A stretch of DNA of 20,053 nt from Flavobacteriaceae bacterium (GTDB lineage: Bacteria > Bacteroidota > Bacteroidia > Flavobacteriales > Flavobacteriaceae). Of the stretch, positions 14,561 to 20,053 are shown in pieces (positions within the stretch are counted from its first letter, which is position 1; each line of letters opens with the position of its first letter). The stretch covers positions 1-20,053 of the forward strand of contig DAOUPU010000024.1 in assembly GCA_030625995.1 (NCBI GenBank), written 5' to 3'. The notes below the pieces were generated by a model, which did no database searches, was not told the DNA's origin, and saw nothing but the letters and a program-made list of their open reading frames with translations. The translations under genes and the position numbers were made by a program.

Positions 14561-15685
14561 TTAATCAAAAATTTTAATATATTCCGGTATCCAATATTGT
14601 TTTCCTCTTTTTGCACCGGTAAGTTCTTCCAATATTTCCAGTTGCTCAAGTTTGGAGATGAGCTTATAAGTTGAAGGCATAGATAGACCTGTGATTATCT
14701 TAACCTTCCGCGCATCAATTATCGGATGTTGATACATGTGTGTAATTACGCTTCTCCCATTATTGGTTCTACTACCCAGTTTTTGAAGCTTTTCATCAAC
14801 TTCCTTTTGAAGTTTGAGAATTTTATCAAATGTTTCTATGCCGCTTTTGGCGGTCTCAATTACTCCTACAAGAAAAAATTTAAACCATTGTTGAATATCT
14901 CCTCTTTCTCGGACTCTCATTAAGTTATCATAATATAGGCTTCGATTCCTTTCAAAAAAATCAGACAAATAGAGTATTGGTCTTTTTAAAATTTTCTTTT
15001 CCACTAAATATAGGGTTATCATCAATCTTCCTACCCGGCCATTTCCATCTAGAAAAGGATGAATTGTTTCAAATTGATAATGAATAAGCGCAATTTTTAG
15101 AAGGTCTGGTAACTTTATTAGATCATTATGTGCAAATTTTTCTAAATCGCTCATTAATTCAACAACATCTGCAGTATTAGGAGGAATGAAAATTGCATCT
15201 GAAATGGTAGCTCCTCCAATCCAATTTTGACTGGATCGAAACTCTCCTGGAATTTTATGTTTCCCTCTCACTCCTCTAAGAAGAATTTTATGCGTTTGTT
15301 TTATTAGTCTTGAGGAAAAAGGAATTTTGTCAAGTAATTTAACCGCTGTATTTAATGCAGCAATGTAATTTTGAACTTCTTCCCAGTCATCTCTTTTTTC
15401 CTCTGCTACTTCAGATCTACTTTGTAAGGCATCTTCAATATTTGTTTTTGTTCCTTCAATTTTGCTAGATTGCGTAGCTTCTTTTAGAACGTGCATACTA
15501 ATGAATAAATCAATATTTGGAATATACTCTGAATACATATCCAATCGACCTAATTGACGATCAGCTTTACTCAATAACCCAATTATATCAATGTCATCTA
15601 GCATCCATTGTCTATTAATTGGTTCAGGAAGGAAACTTTTATAAGTTCCTTGATTTATAAAATTTCCAGATTTAAAAATTTTCAT
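14561..15685 (-). CDS. Fic family protein (class II AMP transferase-type)
   Basis: A 374-residue protein with the full Fic motif HPFLDGNGRVGR (209-220), whose histidine transfers a nucleotide (usually AMP) to a hydroxyl on a target protein. Near the N-terminus SSKIEGT (73-79) fits the inhibitory helix motif (S/T)xxxE(G/N), so it is a self-inhibited class II Fic. The C-terminal part (about 310-374) looks like a winged helix: VKIITGLSMPSTYKLISKLE. The frame can be extended to a TTG at 15700, but that codon lies inside a good promoter -7 box, so I chose the ATG at 15685. The target is unknown; no antitoxin partner gene is next to it, in line with a built-in inhibitory helix. Confidence 0.93.
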   Translation of the reverse strand: MKIFKSGNFINQGTYKSFLPEPINRQWMLDDIDIIGLLSKADRQLGRLDMYSEYIPNIDLFISMHVLKEATQSSKIEGTKTNIEDALQSRSEVAEEKRDDWEEVQNYIAALNTAVKLLDKIPFSSRLIKQTHKILLRGVRGKHKIPGEFRSSQNWIGGATISDAIFIPPNTADVVELMSDLEKFAHNDLIKLPDLLKIALIHYQFETIHPFLDGNGRVGRLMITLYLVEKKILKRPILYLSDFFERNRSLYYDNLMRVRERGDIQQWFKFFLVGVIETAKSGIETFDKILKLQKEVDEKLQKLGSRTNNGRSVITHMYQHPIIDARKVKIITGLSMPSTYKLISKLEQLEILEELTGAKRGKQYWIPEYIKIFD

Positions 15686-15697
15686 AATTTCTTTTAT

Positions 15698-15729
15698 CAA
15701 AGCTAGTGTTTAATTAAGAAAAAATCAAA
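15698..15729 (-). promoter_or_regulatory. Promoter of the fic gene
   Basis: On the minus strand, TTTG (15729-15726), 20-bp spacer, TAGCTTTG (15705-15698). The start of transcription would fall about 8 bases before the ATG at 15685, which rules out the longer TTG start. Confidence 0.65.
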
Positions 15730-15897
15730 AAACTTAATTTGTAATTTAAACTAATTAATAAAAATGTTAATATCTTAATTAGTGGACTTATATTTTTAAT
15801 GCTTGCTATCCGCTGAAATGTCATCCCCGAAAAGGGGATCTAAATAATAAATAATAAATTTTTATTCAAAAAAAAAGAATCCATTATTATTATTATT

Positions 15898-15925
15898 GGA
15901 GTTACCTTAGTGTAACTCCTTTTTT
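15898..15925 (+). terminator. Orphan intrinsic terminator
   Basis: GGAGTTAC (15898-15905), loop CTTAGT, GTAACTCC (15912-15919), then six T. It faces rightwards but no rightward gene lies upstream before the fic gene, so it may be all that remains of a lost gene. Confidence 0.75.
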
Positions 15926-16047
15926 AATAAGCTAGTTATCAGTCATTTTCAATCTTATTACAATCATCTCTTTTTGTTTTGTGCTAAAAAAGGTATATTT
16001 TAGGAGTCGAATAAATACGGTTACACTATTAAAACTATCTAACACTC

Positions 16048-16079
16048 CCCGCCCGAACGTACCGTTCGGTACAGGCGGG
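16048..16079. repeat. 32-nt palindromic repeat, copy 2
   Basis: Outer arms CCCGCC (16048-16053) and GGCGGG (16074-16079). The interior can fold two ways: GTACC-GTTC-GGTAC or CGAACG-TAC-CGTTCG. It is the cleaner of the two copies in the window. Confidence 0.85.
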
Positions 16080-16089
16080 TAACCAAAAA

Positions 16090-16205
16090 CAGAAATAGTT
16101 GGCAATATTGACATGAATAAGAACAGGGAGTTGGATCAATAGAAAATTTATTTTATCAGAAGTAAAAAATGGAACCTGGATCCAAAAAAGATTAATATAG
16201 AATAA
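16090..16205 (+). pseudogene. Possible coding relic of unknown family
   Basis: One frame reads TEIVGNIDMNKNRELDQ, a TAG at 16140, then KIYFIRSKKWNLDPKKINIE and a TAA at 16203. Upstream it runs into a stop at the edge of the 32-nt palindrome. The D-x-N-x-N-x-x-L-D pattern recalls calcium-loop or DUF2141-like text. Evidence is weak: no start, one internal stop, no family recognised. Confidence 0.25.
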
Positions 16206-16218
16206 TTAGTATACACCT

Positions 16219-17271
16219 ATGTCAGATATTGCAAATAGAAATAAAAAAAACCCATTATTATCTCCAAAAGATATAGAAGCAAGTGAAGATAATATGATCA
16301 TTGATTGTTTACTCAATCCGGGAGTATTTGAGTTTAATGGAAAAACAGGATTATTGGTACGTGTTGCTGAACGTACAATGCAAAAAGAAGGTCTTGTGTC
16401 TGTCCCTGTTTATAACGACTCTGGTAAAGTTGAAATTTTACATTTTAATATCGACGATCCAAAATTAGATAATACAGATGCCAGAGTTATCAATTATGAC
16501 GGCACTGATTATTTAACCACCATATCTCATCTCAGATTACTTTTTAGCGATGATGGAACCACATTTTATGAATCGGAAGAATACCCTGCAATATTTGGAG
16601 AAGGGGAATATGAATCATATGGCATAGAAGATTGCCGTGTAGCTAAAATAGAAGACACCTATTATTTAACCTATACTATGGTATCGACAAATGGTGTAGG
16701 AGTTGGACTGAGAACAACTAAAGATTGGAAAAATTTCGAAAAAAAAGGAATGATCTTTAGTCCACATAATAAAGATTGTGCCATATTCGAAGAGAAAATA
16801 AACAATAAATATTATGCCTTTCACAGGCCAAGCAGCCCGGAGTTAGGAGGTAATTATATTTGGTTGGCGGAATCACCGGATGGTATTCACTGGGGGAATC
16901 ATACTTGTTTAGCCAAAACCCGTGAGGGGAAATTCGATAGTAAACGGTTAGGTGCCGGAGCTGCCCCAATTAAAACAGAGAAAGGATGGCTAATGATCTA
17001 TCATGGTGCAACCAAGGAAAACAGATACTGTTTAGGGGCTATTCTATTGGATTTGGATGATCCATCTAAAGTAATTGCGAGATCCGTAGAACCAATTATG
17101 GAACCAATTGCCGAATATGAGCAAACCGGCTTTTTTGGAAATGTAGTTTTCACGAATGGCCATATTGTTAAGGGAGATACTATTAAAATGTATTATGGCG
17201 CTTCTGACGAGTTTGTATGCAAGGCCAGCTTCTCTATCAAAGAAATATTAACCCACTTAAATATATCATGA
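16219..17271 (+). CDS. Glycoside hydrolase family 130 (beta-mannoside phosphorylase-like)
   Basis: A 350-residue five-bladed beta-propeller enzyme of GH130. Recognisable blades include NPGVFEFNGKTGLLVRVAER, GIEDCRVAKIEDTYYLTYT (the acid/base and phosphate-site region), FHRPSSPELGGNYIWLAESP, GAGAAPIKTEKGWLMIYHGA and the C-terminal KMYYGASDEFVCKA. GH130 members use phosphate to split beta-mannosides (for example mannosyl-glucose or mannooligosaccharides), and one subgroup hydrolyses them. Which reaction applies here cannot be decided by eye. No signal peptide, so it acts in the cytoplasm on imported sugars. Its stop overlaps the transporter start by 4 bases (ATGA). Confidence 0.93.
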   Translation: MSDIANRNKKNPLLSPKDIEASEDNMIIDCLLNPGVFEFNGKTGLLVRVAERTMQKEGLVSVPVYNDSGKVEILHFNIDDPKLDNTDARVINYDGTDYLTTISHLRLLFSDDGTTFYESEEYPAIFGEGEYESYGIEDCRVAKIEDTYYLTYTMVSTNGVGVGLRTTKDWKNFEKKGMIFSPHNKDCAIFEEKINNKYYAFHRPSSPELGGNYIWLAESPDGIHWGNHTCLAKTREGKFDSKRLGAGAAPIKTEKGWLMIYHGATKENRYCLGAILLDLDDPSKVIARSVEPIMEPIAEYEQTGFFGNVVFTNGHIVKGDTIKMYYGASDEFVCKASFSIKEILTHLNIS

Positions 17272-18508
17272 ATAAAATAGCTTCAATAGGGTTTAAGGAT
17301 TTTTCAAGGAGTGCAAAGATCCTTATAGCAACCAATGTAATTTATGCTTTTGTATTACCGGTAATAGATATTTTTGTAGCCTCTTATATCATGAGAAATT
17401 CAAGTGATCCTGCTAAAGTAATGTTCTACCAATTAGCAATTTACACCGGTATACCAATTACATTTTTTATAAATGGATATTTATTAAATAAAATTAACGT
17501 CAAAAGACTATTCTCACTTGGAATGATTCTAAGTGGTGTTTCCATGGTTTTTATGATGTCTTTAGAAGAAATTAATTATTTCGGATTAGTATCTGCCGGT
17601 CTAATTATGGGGATGTCATTCGGATTTTATTGGGCCAACAGAGATTACCTTGTAATTGCTACTACAACAGATAGAGCTCGTAATTTTTATTATGGTTTTG
17701 AAACTTTTACCTATACATTAACCGCTGCAATTGTTCCTGTTATTATTGGCTGGTATCTAATAAGTGGAAACGGTGAATCAAATGAAGGTATAAATGCAGG
17801 TTATAGAGTAGTAACCGGCGTGGTTTTTATTATAACGATCATAGCGTCTATAGTTTTTCATTTTGGCAAATATGAGAAACCGAAAAGTGAGAAATTTCTT
17901 TATTTTAAATTCCATAAACTTTGGAAGAAAATGCTGGAAATGGCGTTTTTAAAGGGTATGTCTCAGGGATTTATCGTAACAGCACCAGCTATGTTGATGA
18001 TGAAATTTTTCAATTCCGAAGGGGTTTTGGGTTCGGCGCTCTCTATTGGAGCACTTATTTCTGCTGTGGTAATGTTAATTCTGGGCAAATATTCAAAACC
18101 AAAAGATCGATTGATCATTTTTAGTATTGGAACAATTGGTTTTTTCTTGGCTTCCTTAGTCAATGGTGTTATGTTCAGCGGTATTGGAGTCATTGTATTT
18201 GTGTTCCTGTTGTTAATTGCCAGACCTGTTCTTGATATTGCCTATTTTCCAATTCAACTAAAAGTTATCGATGTGCTCTCCAAACTAGAGAACAGAAATG
18301 AATTCTCTTATATATTAAACCATGAATTTGGATTATTCGTTGGGCGATTTTTGGAGCGGGTACTTTTTTAGCCATTGCTTTCTACCTAGATGCTGACATT
18401 GCTTTACGTTATGCCTTATTGATCATTGGAACAATTCAATTACTTTCAATTGTTATTGCAAAACAACTTTTAAAACAACAAAATACATTGGAAAATGAGA
18501 ATAAATAA
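17268..18508 (+). pseudogene. MFS transporter, broken by a one-base frameshift
   Basis: A major facilitator family permease with repeated hydrophobic segments, presumably importing the glycoside used by the GH130 enzyme. The start is the ATG at 17268, overlapping the GH130 stop; an upstream ATG at 17217 is inside GH130. The frame ends early at 18371 (GRFLERVLF, stop). In the +1 frame the sequence continues sensibly as GTFLAIAFYLDADIALRYAL and two more hydrophobic stretches to a TAA at 18508. One missing G near 18351-18354 (a GG that would need to be GGG) restores a protein of about 413 residues, normal for the family. Either a true mutation removing the last one or two membrane helices, or a sequencing error. 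Confidence 0.85.
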
Positions 18509-20053
18509 GATAGCCGGTATTGTACTTCTATTCATAGGTCTATTTTTAAGTTCATGCGGTAAAACGATCTCGCAATTTGAGCAGGTAAATCCTGTAACCC
18601 AGGTAAGTATTAAACGTATTGATTCTATGCCCAACTTGCCAAAACCATTTAAAATTATCGATTTTAATCAGTTGGCCAAGGATTATGATGCAAAAGTGTA
18701 CGATCCTGATCAGACAGGTAAGTATTGGCCACTGATATGGAAAGACAATTCGCGTAAGAACTTTGATCAGGAAACATTCTGAATTTACACTGCAATGGGA
18801 GATGTCAGACAGGGAAATGATCATTATAATGGAATTTTTCACGAATCTTTGGCGAGTATTGGTTCCGTATTAGGTGCCAGTATGGTTGGTATCGACAAAT
18901 CAAATCAAAGAGGAGAAAACTATGTGGGCATGTTAAAAAATTATTTCAATAGCGAGACTAAGTGGAATATTGTTATGAACAATACCAGTCCTGAAGTTGC
19001 ACAGCTCGGAGGTGGTTATGCCAGAGATTGGTGGTATGATGTATATCCAAATGTAATGTTCTATGCTGTAGCGGATTTTTACCCTGAAGAAAAAGATTAT
19101 AATGCTTTATTACGTACGATAGCAGATCAGTTTTATAAATCAGATTCCGTTCTGAACGGAAATTATGATTATTCTTTTTTTGATTACGCTGCTATGGAAC
19201 CTAAGAAGACCTGGATCTGCACGCAGCAGGATGTTGCTGCAGGACATGCTTATGTATTGTATTCGGCTTATCAAAAATTTAACGATACCAAGTATTTAAA
19301 AGGCGCAAAATCATCCATAGAGGCACTTTTAAAACAGGAAGAAAATTATTATTACGAAATATTAATGCCTTTTGGAGCCTATGTTGCTGCCAGAATGAAT
19401 GCGGAGCAGGGCACAGAATATGATTTTTCAAATATATTGAACTGGACATTTGATGGTGATTCCGTTTGCCGTGAGGGCTGGGGTGTTCTCGTTGATAACT
19501 GGAATGGATATGACGTATCCGGTTTAGTGGGAAGTACCATTCACAATGGGGGATTCGCTTTTTTAATGAATACCTATGATACGATGTGGCCGCTTGTACC
19601 AATGGTTCGTTACGACCAACGATATGCAAATACGATCGGAAAATGGATGCTGAATGCAGCCAACGCATCCAGATTGTTCTATCCAAATGAAATTCCCGAT
19701 AAGCATCAAACAATTCCGGAAGAAAAAAAATATACCAAAGGTGTCATTGCTTATGAAGGGCTAATAAAAAAAGCACATTATGAGCAATATGAAAATATTG
19801 AGGCTCCGATAGCCATAGGAGATGGTATGCATTGGAATAAGGATAATCCAAAAGTTTCTCAATTTAGTGTTTATGGCAGCGGACATGTAGGAATTGCAGG
19901 TGCAATTATTTCACGAACCAATATTGAGAATATCTTACAACTGGATCTGTTAGCCACAGATTTTTACAGGGAGGAAGCATACCCAAGCTATTTATTTTAT
20001 AATCCGAATCCCAAACCTAAAGAGGTAACCATATCTGTAGGCCAAAATGAGGT
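18495..20053 (+). pseudogene. Large lipoprotein of unknown function, interrupted by an in-frame TGA (3' end outside window)
   Basis: The N-terminus has a lipoprotein signal: IVLLFIGLFLSSC with C21 as the lipidated residue. The frame stops at a TGA (18780-18782, codon 96) but then stays open in the same frame to the window end, reading IYTAMGDVRQGNDHYNG, then LGGGYARDWWYDVYPNVMFY, then QDVAAGHAYVLYSAYQKF, then MPLVPMVRYDQ-like and SVYGSGHVGIAGAIISRTN segments. The two parts clearly form one protein of more than 500 residues; one substitution (TGG, CGA or GGA to TGA) explains the stop. Similar lipoproteins seem to accompany glycan-use genes in Bacteroidota, but I do not recognise a characterised family. 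The aromatic-rich, helix-repeat-like text would suit an alpha/alpha-barrel carbohydrate-active fold; this is a guess. It overlaps the end of the restored MFS frame by 14 bases. Confidence 0.8.

Larger units (their letters stand above)
15686..16218. other. Gene-free stretch between fic and the GH130 gene, 533 bp
   Basis: It holds the fic promoter, a hairpin ATCCCC-GAAAA-GGGGAT (15823-15839, no T-run), an orphan terminator (15898-15925), the second 32-nt palindrome (16048-16079) and a possible short coding relic (16090-16205). No intact gene seen. Confidence 0.7.

Noticed and set aside
15686..15700. Longer Fic protein starting at TTG 15700
   Set aside because: The TTG lies inside the promoter -7 box, so it would not be on the transcript; the ATG at 15685 gives a normal N-terminus.
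17217..17267. Upstream start for the MFS transporter
   Set aside because: It would overlap the GH130 gene by 55 bases and add a polar stretch before the normal N-terminus; the ATGA overlap at 17268 is the common operon arrangement.
18780..18782. TGA read as an amino acid (altered genetic code)
   Set aside because: TGA ends the S23 gene (6620-6622) and the GH130 gene (17269-17271) cleanly, and Trp is coded by TGG throughout.

Overview
The window is an AT-rich stretch of chromosome from a member of the Bacteroidota, most likely a flavobacterium-like lineage. Several things point there: promoters of the TTTG / TAnnTTTG type before sdhC, fic and tRNA-Ala; a type-B-like sdhCAB operon with one cytochrome b subunit; a bacterial GGGP synthase; DUF2141 and ORF6N proteins; and a free-standing 23S-rRNA-intervening-sequence (S23, four-helix bundle) gene. 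I cannot name a genus from sequence alone.

Positions 1-3335 hold the 3' end of tyrS, a convergent ORF6N-domain gene with a perfect internal palindrome, a secreted DUF2141 protein, and a minus-strand cluster: ECF sigma factor, small zinc-finger-like putative anti-sigma protein, and SAM-dependent O-methyltransferase.

Positions 3456-7826 hold the sdhCAB operon (succinate dehydrogenase), from its promoter to its intrinsic terminator. It has been modified twice. An S23 gene flanked by long complementary purine/pyrimidine arms sits between sdhA and sdhB. The 3' end of sdhB, with a downstream block of two hairpins, is tandemly duplicated (about 205 bp, about 97% identical).

Positions 7844-10898 are a tight minus-strand operon: phosphopantetheinyl transferase, GGGP synthase, PnuC transporter, NadR-type ribosylnicotinamide kinase and ArfB-like peptidyl-tRNA hydrolase. 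PnuC and the kinase together import and trap nicotinamide riboside. Divergently, 10949-13081 carries adenosylhomocysteinase and a universal stress protein.

Positions 13082-16218 are gene-poor and look like an accumulation zone for mobile-element debris around tRNA-Ala(GGC). It has a tRNA-Ala relic split by two short palindromes, the tail of a Fic/mobile-mystery-B-like gene, the intact tRNA with terminator, two diverged 141-bp tandem repeats with hairpins, an intact class II Fic protein, an orphan terminator and a second copy of the 32-nt palindrome.

Positions 16219-20053 are a glycan-use operon: a GH130 phosphorylase/hydrolase, an MFS transporter and a large lipoprotein. As given, the transporter has a one-base frameshift and the lipoprotein an in-frame TGA, so two of three genes are broken (or the sequence has errors there).
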